The position numbers were made by a program, and so were the translations under genes. Positions 1-7,337 of a DNA stretch of 15,231 bases are shown in pieces. The DNA comes from JAKQLP01 sp964562165 (GTDB lineage: Bacteria > Patescibacteriota > Dojkabacteria > B142 > OLB20). Where the stretch lies: positions 1-15,231 of the forward strand of contig CAZLRZ010000020.1 in assembly GCA_964562165.1 (NCBI GenBank). Direction: 5' to 3'. Each line of letters starts with the position of its first letter. The stretch's first letter is position 1. The notes under the pieces were generated by a model. That model was not told the DNA's origin. It ran no database searches and was given only the letters and a program-made list of their open reading frames with translations.

Positions 1-3000
1 CCTGATGAGCTGATTTTTGCATAAACTTCATAATTTCTTCAGCAATCGTAATGGACTCATCACTGCCGTAACTGACTCCTAATTTGATTAGAAGATCGGC
101 AAAGCCCATTATCCCAACTCCAATGTTTCTTGTTTTCTTTGTCATTTCTTCAATCTCTTTTATTGGATAATGATTGATTTCAATAACATCATCCAAAAAT
201 CTTACTGCGTAATTAATTACAATTTTAAGCCTATCCCAATTAATAAATTTCAACTTATCAGCAATTGAAAGTTTTTGAATATTTTCCTCATTAATTAATG
301 GGAAGCCCTGTACAAATTTACTTAAATTTATGTGACCCATATTGCAAGTCTCAAAAGGAATAAGGGGTTGTTCTCCGCATGGATTTGTAGCGTCCATTCG
401 TCCAAGTGATGGCGTAGTATTACCTTTTTCCGCATTATCCAAAAAGAACATTCCAGGGTCGCCACTTTGCCAGGCCTTTTTCGCGATTTGCTCAAAAAGA
501 TCTCTTGCATTCATTGTTTTATAGACTTTTCCATCATGTGGATCGACTAAATCCCAGTCCTGCGAGTTCTTTACTGCTTTCATAAACTTGTCGCTCGCGC
601 CTACGGAAATATTGAAATGTGTAATCGAAACCAGATCGTCCTTTGAAGAAATAAAATCCTCAATGTTAGGATGTTCTGCGTTTAAAATTGCCATTGATCC
701 CAAGCCTCGGCCCCCTCGGCCTCGGATTGTGTCTTGGGCGCGATTATACATTCTTAAATATTCAATTGGGCCGGCTGCAAATTCTCCGGTAGAAGAAACC
801 TTTGAGAATGAAGATCTAATCTTAGAGAAATTAAAACCAGTACCAACTCCACGTCGTAAACATTGAATATTCCAATTTAGACTTTGAAAAATTGAATCAA
901 TAGAATCATTAATTGGTAAAACCAAGCATTTGGAAATAACCGTATCCTTGCCCATGCCGGCCCAGATCAATGTTCCACCGCAGAAGAACTCACCATTGTT
1001 CATTATATCTACAAATTTATTTGTGAAATCCTCTCTTAATTCGGGAACTTCAGCGCTAGCAATATATGAAGCTATTCTTCGCCATAATTCTTCTGGTGTT
1101 TCAAGGATTTCACCCGAATCGGATTTGCTCAAAGCTCTTTTTCCAAGAACTTCTATTGCATTAGGTGTTAATTGGTTTTTAATTACTGACGTTGTTGATT
1201 CTGTAGGCTTTGTATCTGTTACATGCCCTAAAACCTGATCGCTTTTTGATCCATCTCTGTAGATTGTAATTCCCTTGCATTTTTTCTCCCAGGCAAGTAT
1301 ATAGGCTTTTCGAACATCATCTACGTCAGAATCAGAGGGTAAATTGATGGTTTTACTAACCGCAGCATCAATATGCTTTTGAGCTGTAGCCTGCATTAAT
1401 ACGTGCCAATCATAAGAAATCTCATGTGTAGTGACAAAGGTTTCGTATGCTTCTTTAGGTAAGTCTTTTATACCTTTTAATGAGCCATTATTTGCGGCAA
1501 TTTTTTCCATCAACTCTTTTGAATAGAAGCCTTTTTCTTTAGCGTAAGTCTCGAATTCCTTTTCTACAATCAAAATCGCTTTTTTGTTTTCTTTTGAATC
1601 GTCTTGATAGAACATTGAAACCTGATACACAAGTGAAAATACAGGTTCGATACCGCTACTAACATTGGCTAATAAACTAATTGTGCCTGTCGGAGCAATT
1701 GATGTTAATGTAGCATTTCTGACTTTGATATTCTTTTTATCCCAAACACTACCTTTAAATCCGGGGAAAACTCCTCTATCTTTTGCTAGATCAACTGATT
1801 CGTTTGTTGATTCAACTTCAATAAACTTAGCTATTTTGTCCATTAATTTGACTGCCTCGTCACTATTATATGGAATCCCAAGTTTAAACAAGAGAGTACT
1901 AAAACCCATAAAACCTAAACCTAGTTTTCGGGTTAACTTTACCTCGTTATCAATCTGATGAAGAGTAAAACGACTGCTATCAATCATATTATCAAGCATG
2001 TGAATCCCTATATGAATTGTAGATTTTAAAGAATCCCAATCAATTTTAATCTCGCCTTTATCATTTAAAATATGTGTTGGAAGAACAATAGAGCCCAAAT
2101 TACAGGATTCGTAGGCTCTCAAAGGTTCTTCTCCACAGGGATTTGTAGCTTCAATTATTCCTAAATTAGGAGTAGGATTTGCATTTTGCGCGGTATCCAA
2201 AAAGAATAGTCCCGGATCAGCGGTTCTGTATGCTACTTCACAGATCTCGTTGAAAACATCTCTTGCCTTTAATTTTTTTACTACTTTATTATTTCGAGGA
2301 TTTATTAAATCATATTCTTCATCGTTTTTTACTTTCGTCATAAAGTCGTCTGTTATTCCAACGCTTATATTGAAGTTTCGAATCGAGTTGTCTTTTTCTT
2401 TTAAGTGAATGAACTCAATAATATCAGGGTGATTCACGTTTAATATTGCCATATTGCCACCACCACGTTTTTTGCCCTGTAAGATTTGGTCAAATGCCTG
2501 AGAAAAGGTTTTTATAAAATGAAGAGGTCCTGCAGCAACATTTGGTGTCCCTCCAACAGAATCACCTTTTGGTCTAATATGTGAAAAATTAAAGCCGGTG
2601 CCACCATTATTCTTTTGGACAATAGCCGCTTCTTTCATTACTTGAAATATATGTTCAAGGCTATCTTCAATCGGCAAAACAAAACACGACGATAGTTGAC
2701 CTGTAGCGTCAATTTTGTTACCTGCCTCATACAATACTCGTGAACCTGGTAAAAATCGATTTGAGGCCATAACTGTGTAGAAATCTCTAGATGTCTTAAC
2801 TACGGCTTTAGATTTCCTTTGTACCGCCCCTTTAACGTATTTTGCATCTTCCGTAGCAAGACTACTGGCTACTCGCCAGAACATGTCTTTAGGGGTTTCA
2901 ATAGGGTTTCCCTTTTCATCTTTTAACAAATGCCTTTTTGACATTATTTTAATAGAATTTTCATTAAAGTCTGGTTCAATTAAATCGTGGGGCATTTCTT

Positions 3001-3043
3001 TAACTGATTCTAGATCTAGGGCGCTTTTTGAGTTATCGTTCAT
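1..3043 (-). CDS. nrdJ: Fused double class II ribonucleotide reductase (two tandem catalytic modules), 3' end outside window
   Basis: One frame stays open from the ATG at 3043 to the left edge (1014 full codons, no stop), so the C-terminus is missing. It encodes two RNR large-subunit modules that would reduce ribonucleotides to deoxyribonucleotides in the cytoplasm. Module 1 (about residues 27-605) has a redox cysteine C120 (SSCFVLPI), thiyl cysteine C303 in NPCGEEPL, partner C314 (ESCNLG), phosphate-binding APTGTISLL from 450 and the class II-like CKGITIYRDG from 589. A linker rich in Thr, Ser and Lys (about 606-627) leads to module 2, with C706 (SKCLVLPI), C889 (NPCGEQPL) and C900 (ETCNMG). 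The 11-residue spacing of thiyl and partner cysteines matches Thermotoga-type NrdJ rather than E. coli NrdA. No ATP-cone is seen. It lies 18 bp after the free-standing RNR gene, in the same operon. The AdoCbl-class assignment is inferred, because no nrdB is visible here but one could lie elsewhere. Confidence 0.9.
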   Translation of the reverse strand, partial: MNDNSKSALDLESVKEMPHDLIEPDFNENSIKIMSKRHLLKDEKGNPIETPKDMFWRVASSLATEDAKYVKGAVQRKSKAVVKTSRDFYTVMASNRFLPGSRVLYEAGNKIDATGQLSSCFVLPIEDSLEHIFQVMKEAAIVQKNNGGTGFNFSHIRPKGDSVGGTPNVAAGPLHFIKTFSQAFDQILQGKKRGGGNMAILNVNHPDIIEFIHLKEKDNSIRNFNISVGITDDFMTKVKNDEEYDLINPRNNKVVKKLKARDVFNEICEVAYRTADPGLFFLDTAQNANPTPNLGIIEATNPCGEEPLRAYESCNLGSIVLPTHILNDKGEIKIDWDSLKSTIHIGIHMLDNMIDSSRFTLHQIDNEVKLTRKLGLGFMGFSTLLFKLGIPYNSDEAVKLMDKIAKFIEVESTNESVDLAKDRGVFPGFKGSVWDKKNIKVRNATLTSIAPTGTISLLANVSSGIEPVFSLVYQVSMFYQDDSKENKKAILIVEKEFETYAKEKGFYSKELMEKIAANNGSLKGIKDLPKEAYETFVTTHEISYDWHVLMQATAQKHIDAAVSKTINLPSDSDVDDVRKAYILAWEKKCKGITIYRDGSKSDQVLGHVTDTKPTESTTSVIKNQLTPNAIEVLGKRALSKSDSGEILETPEELWRRIASYIASAEVPELREDFTNKFVDIMNNGEFFCGGTLIWAGMGKDTVISKCLVLPINDSIDSIFQSLNWNIQCLRRGVGTGFNFSKIRSSFSKVSSTGEFAAGPIEYLRMYNRAQDTIRGRGGRGLGSMAILNAEHPNIEDFISSKDDLVSITHFNISVGASDKFMKAVKNSQDWDLVDPHDGKVYKTMNARDLFEQIAKKAWQSGDPGMFFLDNAEKGNTTPSLGRMDATNPCGEQPLIPFETCNMGHINLSKFVQGFPLINEENIQKLSIADKLKFINWDRLKIVINYAVRFLDDVIEINHYPIKEIEEMTKKTRNIGVGIMGFADLLIKLGVSYGSDESITIAEEIMKFMQKSAHQ

Positions 3044-3061
3044 TTTATAAATATAAATAAA

Positions 3062-4849
3062 TTATTTTGAATCAGAACTAAGGTTTAATACTTGTTGATC
3101 TCGACTTTTGTCTCTGTAAATAGTCATTCCTTTTAACTTTGATTCTGCTGCTAAAAAGAAGGCTTTTTTAATATCCGCTTTGGTTGCATCCTCAGGGAAG
3201 TTTATTGTTTTAGATACAGCATTGTCTGTGAACTTCTGGAAAGCCGCTTGAGCTTTGATATGCCATTCTGGCGTAATATCAAAAGCTGTTACAAAAACTT
3301 TTTTAATTCTTTCTGGAATCTTTTTTATATCTTTTAATGTGCCCTTAGCAATGATTTCTTTCATTATTGCCTTGTCATAGAGCCATTCGTCTTTTAGCTT
3401 TTGTTCCAGTAATTTATTAACAAACATAATCTCTGTATCCCCCAAGGTTTCCATATTTTTTCGAATGTATCCAAGGGCGAAAAATGGTTCTATTCCACCA
3501 TTGCAATCCGCAAGTAGCGAAGTTGTTCCATTCGGTGCGATAGTTGTTACTGTCGCGTTTCGCATATGTTTATATCCTTTTTTATCCCAAAGAGAGCCTT
3601 TAAAGTTGCCGAAATCGCCCCTTTCACGACCTAATTTTTGAGATTCGTCGTGTGCCGTTGTTTGTATAAATGACATAACCTTTTCTGCAAGTTTGATGGC
3701 TTCATCAGAGTTATAGGGGATTTCTAATAAATATAGTAGATCTGCCCAGCCCATTACTCCTAGACCAATTTTTCGATTCCCATATTTAACGATTTGTTCT
3801 ATTTCAGGAAGTAAATGATGGGTAACGGTGACTGTATTATCAAGAAATCGCACACCTATACGCACAACTTTTTCTAAACGCTTCCAGTTAATTTTTAATT
3901 CTGGATCGATTCTTTCGTGCAGTTTGTCTTCAAAAACGAATTTATTTAGAACAACTGAGCCTAGGTTGCAAGCTTCATAAGGCAAAAGAGGCTGTTCTCC
4001 GCATTGATTCGTGGCAGTCATTTTACCAATATGAAGCGTTGGGTTATGTCGGTTAACTTCATCAATAAATATAAAGCCGGGTTCACCGCTTTTGTAGATA
4101 CTATTAACGATCAAATCAAGAAGTTCTTCTGCTTTAACCTTTTTATATACTTTTCCATCGTGCACTAGTGGTAGATAGTCGTCATTTTTAAGGGCTTTTA
4201 TAAACTCATCTGTAATTGCAATAGAAATATTAAAATTAGTTAACTGTGTATAGTCTTTTTTCGCAGTAATGAATTGCTCGATATTCGGGTGATCTATTCT
4301 AAGGATTCCCATGTGTCCGGCATGCCTTATGGCTCCTCGATTTAATATAACTTCAGATGAAAAGTCGTAGAGTCTCATAAAAGAAATTGGACCGCTAGCT
4401 TCTCTACCTGTGGATTTTACAATAGAACCATCAGGGCGAACTTCTGAAAAATCATATCCAATACCCGCGCCTCTTCTATGTAAAATAACTGTTTTAGCAA
4501 GAGTTCCATAGATAGATTCCAAATTATCATGTATAGGCATAACATAGCAGGCCGCGACTATATCTTCGTTACCACGATCAAGTAGTGGCATTCCGGATAA
4601 AAACTCTAGATTTGCTTGGATTTCGTAAAAATTATTGCGGATTTCTTCTAATTTACTTTTGTCCGGGACTTTATAACCCTTCTTTTTATCAGAAGTGTCT
4701 AATTCTGCGGTCAGCATGAAATTGGATATCCTTTCAAACATTTGAGCCGGGGTTTCTTCGGTTTTATTTTTTTTATCTACCTTTAAATACCTTTTTTTGG
4801 CAATTAAAATTGCATTATCCGAAAACTGAGGAACGGTTTTATTTTTCAT
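3062..4849 (-). CDS. nrdJ: Free-standing class II-type ribonucleoside reductase, 595 aa
   Basis: A complete RNR catalytic subunit, predicted to reduce ribonucleotides by thiyl-radical chemistry using adenosylcobalamin. Visible residues are redox C101 (AACYVMPI), the active-site loop TNQCGEQPLL with N281, C283 and E285, partner C294 (EACNLG), the phosphate-binding loop IAPNGTTSLL near 437-446 and the terminal MTIYRDKSRDQQVL near 575-588. The N-terminus begins directly with the catalytic fold (KRYL near 19-22, then ETPAQMFER), with no ATP-cone. The protein stops seven residues after QVL. It therefore lacks the C-terminal CxxC tail with which many NrdJ enzymes are re-reduced; its only other cysteine is C449. 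The start lies 8 bp after nrdR and the stop 18 bp before the fused RNR gene, which implies one transcript. It is clearly paralogous to both modules of that neighbour. Family is certain; the cofactor class is inferred from cysteine spacing and the conserved C-terminal motif. Confidence 0.93.
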   Translation of the reverse strand: MKNKTVPQFSDNAILIAKKRYLKVDKKNKTEETPAQMFERISNFMLTAELDTSDKKKGYKVPDKSKLEEIRNNFYEIQANLEFLSGMPLLDRGNEDIVAACYVMPIHDNLESIYGTLAKTVILHRRGAGIGYDFSEVRPDGSIVKSTGREASGPISFMRLYDFSSEVILNRGAIRHAGHMGILRIDHPNIEQFITAKKDYTQLTNFNISIAITDEFIKALKNDDYLPLVHDGKVYKKVKAEELLDLIVNSIYKSGEPGFIFIDEVNRHNPTLHIGKMTATNQCGEQPLLPYEACNLGSVVLNKFVFEDKLHERIDPELKINWKRLEKVVRIGVRFLDNTVTVTHHLLPEIEQIVKYGNRKIGLGVMGWADLLYLLEIPYNSDEAIKLAEKVMSFIQTTAHDESQKLGRERGDFGNFKGSLWDKKGYKHMRNATVTTIAPNGTTSLLADCNGGIEPFFALGYIRKNMETLGDTEIMFVNKLLEQKLKDEWLYDKAIMKEIIAKGTLKDIKKIPERIKKVFVTAFDITPEWHIKAQAAFQKFTDNAVSKTINFPEDATKADIKKAFFLAAESKLKGMTIYRDKSRDQQVLNLSSDSK

Positions 4850-4857
4850 AATTATTA

Positions 4858-5307
4858 TTAAATATTTAATTCGTTGATAGCTTTTTGAAAATCGTTTAAA
4901 TCTCTGAAATCCTTATATACTGACGCATAAAGTAGATACCCAACCTTATCAATATCCTTAAGCTTATTTAAGACCAGTTCGCCAATTTCAATACTTTTAA
5001 TATAAGTTGTTTTAGAACTTAACAAAGTGGACTCTATATCTGCAACAAGGCTATCAATTGTTGATTCGGGTATTCTTCGTTTCTTTATTGCGGTTAAAAT
5101 ACCTCGTTTTAGTTTTTCTCTATCAAAATCTTCTATTTTCCCGCTTCTTTTGATTACGTTTAGGCAAATTGATTGAATCTTTTCATAAGTTGTAAACCTC
5201 TTTAAACAGTCTAAGCATTCGCGCCTCCTTCGTATTGATGAGGTTGCGTTATTATCTCGTTTATCTACCACCTTTGTTTTGGTGGATTTACAAAAAGGAC
5301 AAATCAT
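4858..5307 (-). CDS. nrdR: NrdR, nucleotide-sensing repressor of ribonucleotide reductase genes, 149 aa
   Basis: NrdR senses ATP/dATP through an ATP-cone and represses RNR operons by binding paired NrdR boxes. The N-terminal zinc ribbon is intact: C3 and C6 (MICPFCKS), then C31 and C34 in RRRRECLDCLKRFTTYE. The ATP-cone follows at about 49-139, with the family's VGYLLYASVYKDF near 122-134. The length matches the usual 150 residues. I chose the ATG at 5307 because the zinc ribbon starts at residue 3; a longer frame from 5361 would add 18 unrelated residues. It is the first gene of a nrdR-RNR-RNR operon, so it probably controls its own operon. A candidate NrdR box lies directly upstream of the ATG at 5308-5323, which would give autoregulation. 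Confidence 0.96.
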   Translation of the reverse strand: MICPFCKSTKTKVVDKRDNNATSSIRRRRECLDCLKRFTTYEKIQSICLNVIKRSGKIEDFDREKLKRGILTAIKKRRIPESTIDSLVADIESTLLSSKTTYIKSIEIGELVLNKLKDIDKVGYLLYASVYKDFRDLNDFQKAINELNI

Positions 5308-5323
5308 ATACAATCCATAGTGT
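5308..5323 (-). promoter_or_regulatory. Candidate NrdR box in front of nrdR
   Basis: Read on the minus strand the site is ACACTATGGATTGTAT. By hand it matches 13 of 16 positions of the NrdR-box consensus as I recall it (acaCwAtATaTwGtgt), with mismatches at the two central bases and one flank. It touches the nrdR start codon, so binding could also block translation initiation or early elongation. NrdR normally binds two boxes about three helical turns apart. I could not find a convincing partner at that distance, which lowers confidence. Confidence 0.45.
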
Positions 5324-5435
5324 AGAGAGATTAAGGTAACAACAACAAGTTGTATAGTCAAATAGTTATTTAAATAAAACCAGCCTACTTATTAAATAAA
5401 ATGTGTATATTTTGTTCCCATTTTTAATGCAAAAA

Positions 5436-5449
5436 ACACTTTAAAGTGT
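5436..5449. promoter_or_regulatory. Perfect 14-bp palindrome, candidate operator
   Basis: ACACTTTAAAGTGT is identical to its own reverse complement. It lies in the divergent control region, about 34 bp upstream of the putative -35 of the rightward operon and about 129 bp upstream of the nrdR start. The ACAC/GTGT ends resemble an NrdR box, but it is two bases shorter than the 16-bp consensus. It may be a site for NrdR or for another dimeric regulator; no regulator can be assigned from sequence alone. Confidence 0.4.
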
Positions 5450-5482
5450 GAAAGCACATAAATACCTTGGATATTTTAAATT

Positions 5483-5510
5483 TTGATTTGGAATTTATAA
5501 TTGATATACT
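5483..5510 (+). promoter_or_regulatory. Predicted sigma-70-type promoter of the Mur-like ligase operon
   Basis: A TTGATT -35 (5483-5488) and TATACT -10 (5505-5510) are separated by 16 bp. A TG one base before the -10 (5502-5503) gives an extended -10. Transcription would start near 5517, leaving a leader of about 16 nt before the ATG at 5533. No Shine-Dalgarno sequence is seen in that leader. Confidence 0.5.
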
Positions 5511-5532
5511 CTAAATAATATTAATTTCATCT

Positions 5533-6972
5533 ATGGATAAATGGGTTCATTTCATTGGAATTGCTGGCGTTACAACAGCAGGACTAGCTAAGTCTTTTAA
5601 AGATTTAGGGTATTTAGTAACCGGTTCTGATAAAGGATTTTACCCTCCTGTAAAAGATTTCCTTGAAAAAAACAATATCCAAATTTCTTTGGGATATAAA
5701 CCAGAAAGGTTAGAGGTTAATGGCGTCCACCCAGATTTAGTAGTAATTCAAGGAACAAAGGGTGATAAAAATGCTGAATATATAAAAGCAAAAGAACTAA
5801 ATTTAAACATAAAAACCTATCCTGAGGTTCTCAAAGATTATTGTGTGCTTTATGATTCTTCGATTGTTGTTGCAGGAAGTTATGGTAAATCAACTATTAC
5901 TGCGATATTAGTTAATATTTTTAAAACAAATAACACTCCAATTAGTTATATGTTCGGAGGATTTGATATGTATCTTAACGATAATGTTAAATTCAAAGAT
6001 CATTTCACAAAATATTCTGTAGTAGAAGGTGATGAATATTTAACTTCCTTAGAAAATACTCAATCTAAGTTTTTCTATTATTCCCCAAAGTATCTAATAC
6101 TAAATGGAATTGAATGGGATCATCAAGATTTATTTCCAACTTTCGAACTATATTTAAACAATTTTAAAAAACTAATAGAAACTATTCCTGAAAACGGCTT
6201 AATTGTAGCGAACTATGATAACGAGAACGTTAGAACAGTTGTTGAGAATGCAAAAGCGAAGGTTGTCTTTGTTTCTTCTAAGTTTTCGTTTGATAATACC
6301 GCTAAGTGGAAACTTATTTTGGATTCTACACCTAAAAAAGTGCTGTTTAGAAGCAAAGACGAATTAAAAGATAATTTAATGATTCCTTTTAAAGAACAGA
6401 TTGTTGGAGAATTCAACAATATGAATATCCTTTTAGCAGCAGCCATGGCATTCGAACTTGGTGTAACTCAAAGCAGTATTCAAACAGGAATTGAAACCTA
6501 TACAGGTCTAAAAAGACGTTTAGAAGTAAGATATACAAAAAATGACAATTATATTATTGATGATTTTGGTAGCACAGTTGGTAAAGCCAAATTTGCAATA
6601 GAGGCTGTTCAAAAGGACTTTCCAAAACACACAATCCATTTGATTTTTGACCCCTCAAGCGGAAACCGATCTCGTATATCCTTGAATGAATACGGAAAGG
6701 TTTTTGAATCAGTAAAACCAACTATTGAACTTGCGAAATTTTCAATAATTCCTGACAAGGATGATCAGAAGTTTTCGGAAGAGGAATTCGCAAACAAGCT
6801 AGAATCCTTTGGTCTAAAAGTCAATAAATATGCAAACGACATTGACTGCGTAAATTCTCTAAAAGATGTTTTTAAAGAACAAGGTAAAGTAATACTATTC
6901 CTTGGGAGTCATAGTTTTAGAGGTATGATCTCAAATTTGATAAAGTCGATTGAAGCCGAAAATGAAAAGTGA
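5533..6972 (+). CDS. Mur ligase family protein, MurC/Mpl-like, 479 aa
   Basis: This is an ATP-dependent amide ligase of the family that joins amino acids or peptides to UDP-MurNAc in peptidoglycan synthesis or recycling. The N-terminal nucleotide-binding fold starts with HFIGIAGVTTAGLA (6-19). The central ATPase has the P-loop AGSYGKST (114-121, K119) and VVEGDEYL, followed by ILNGIEWDHQDLFP (189-202), which resembles Mpl (UDP-MurNAc:tripeptide ligase) more than MurC. The C-terminal domain opens with GLKRRLEVR (325-333). Two family motifs are altered: the usual GTHGKTTT reads GSYGKSTIT, and the DDxAHHPT segment reads DDFGSTVGK (343-351), losing the histidines. The length is close to Mpl and MurC. 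It is the first gene of the rightward operon and its TGA overlaps the next gene by 11 bp. The exact substrate is uncertain. Confidence 0.85.
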   Translation: MDKWVHFIGIAGVTTAGLAKSFKDLGYLVTGSDKGFYPPVKDFLEKNNIQISLGYKPERLEVNGVHPDLVVIQGTKGDKNAEYIKAKELNLNIKTYPEVLKDYCVLYDSSIVVAGSYGKSTITAILVNIFKTNNTPISYMFGGFDMYLNDNVKFKDHFTKYSVVEGDEYLTSLENTQSKFFYYSPKYLILNGIEWDHQDLFPTFELYLNNFKKLIETIPENGLIVANYDNENVRTVVENAKAKVVFVSSKFSFDNTAKWKLILDSTPKKVLFRSKDELKDNLMIPFKEQIVGEFNNMNILLAAAMAFELGVTQSSIQTGIETYTGLKRRLEVRYTKNDNYIIDDFGSTVGKAKFAIEAVQKDFPKHTIHLIFDPSSGNRSRISLNEYGKVFESVKPTIELAKFSIIPDKDDQKFSEEEFANKLESFGLKVNKYANDIDCVNSLKDVFKEQGKVILFLGSHSFRGMISNLIKSIEAENEK

Positions 6973-7336
6973 AATTAAATCCGTAAAATCCATCCTCCAA
7001 AAAAACGACTTCCTTGAAAGGATGACAAAAAGAGGCCAGTATATACGTACAGAGCACCAAGACTTTGGAATCCGTTTATCAGGGCGCCTAGGAGATACAA
7101 AACACAAAGCCTTGTATATGAAGCTAGCCAAAGATTTGCCAAGATTCGTTTTAGAATCCGCTGCGCAATTTGCTATCGATTATCCTGATAAATCCGGCAC
7201 AGGTAATAAAGGCAGAATTTTTATGTGGAAGTTAAAAGGCTTGTGCGATGAAAAGAAAATTAAAATACCTGCGACACAAAGGAAAGTAACAATTAAAAAA
7301 CAAATTAGTAAAATTCAAACTCGACTATTTAAATAA
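6962..7336 (+). CDS. Small basic protein of unknown function, 124 aa
   Basis: I do not recognise a named family. The protein is lysine- and arginine-rich and begins at an ATG (6962) that overlaps the ligase stop by 11 bp; an in-frame TTG at 6950 would add only four residues. The visible core is a moderately polar segment IRTEHQDFGIRLSGRLGD, then HKALYMKLAKDLPRFVLESA, then GNKGRIFMWKLKGLCDEKK, followed by a very basic tail. There is no signal peptide, membrane segment or cysteine pair. Its stop lies one base before the glycosyltransferase ATG, so translation is probably coupled along the operon. The strong positive charge would suit nucleic-acid or anionic-polymer contact, but that is a guess. 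The base composition and tight overlap indicate a real gene. Confidence 0.72.
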   Translation: MKSEIKSVKSILQKNDFLERMTKRGQYIRTEHQDFGIRLSGRLGDTKHKALYMKLAKDLPRFVLESAAQFAIDYPDKSGTGNKGRIFMWKLKGLCDEKKIKIPATQRKVTIKKQISKIQTRLFK

Positions 7337-7337
7337 T

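Larger units (their letters stand above)
5308..5532. other. Divergent intergenic control region between nrdR and the Mur-like ligase gene
   Basis: This 225-bp AT-rich stretch is the only sizeable non-coding space in the window and separates two divergent operons. From left to right it holds the candidate NrdR box (5308-5323), a possible minus-strand -10 TATACA at 5351-5356, the AT palindrome TTATTTAAATAA at 5366-5377, the perfect palindrome ACACTTTAAAGTGT at 5436-5449, and a plus-strand promoter at 5483-5510. I see no small gene, tRNA or terminator hairpin in it. Confidence 0.7.

Noticed and set aside
1163..1228. Possibility that the two RNR modules are separate genes with a missed stop between them
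   Set aside because: The linker reads through in one phase with no stop codon and has no ATG with a plausible leader at the module 2 start; phase at the window edge agrees with the start at 3043.
342..1958. Plus-strand open frames at 342-524, 588-866, 930-1238 and 1665-1958
   Set aside because: They lie antisense to the fused RNR gene, whose minus-strand translation carries clear family motifs throughout; the plus-strand products show no recognisable motif.
5308..5361. Longer nrdR start at 5361
   Set aside because: It adds 18 residues before the MICPFC zinc ribbon, which begins the protein in NrdR orthologues, and it would translate through the candidate operator.
6950..6961. TTG start at 6950 for the small basic protein, and likewise TTG at 11830 for the Ate-like protein
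   Set aside because: In both cases an in-frame ATG follows within 3-4 codons with a similar gene overlap, and ATG is used by the neighbouring genes.
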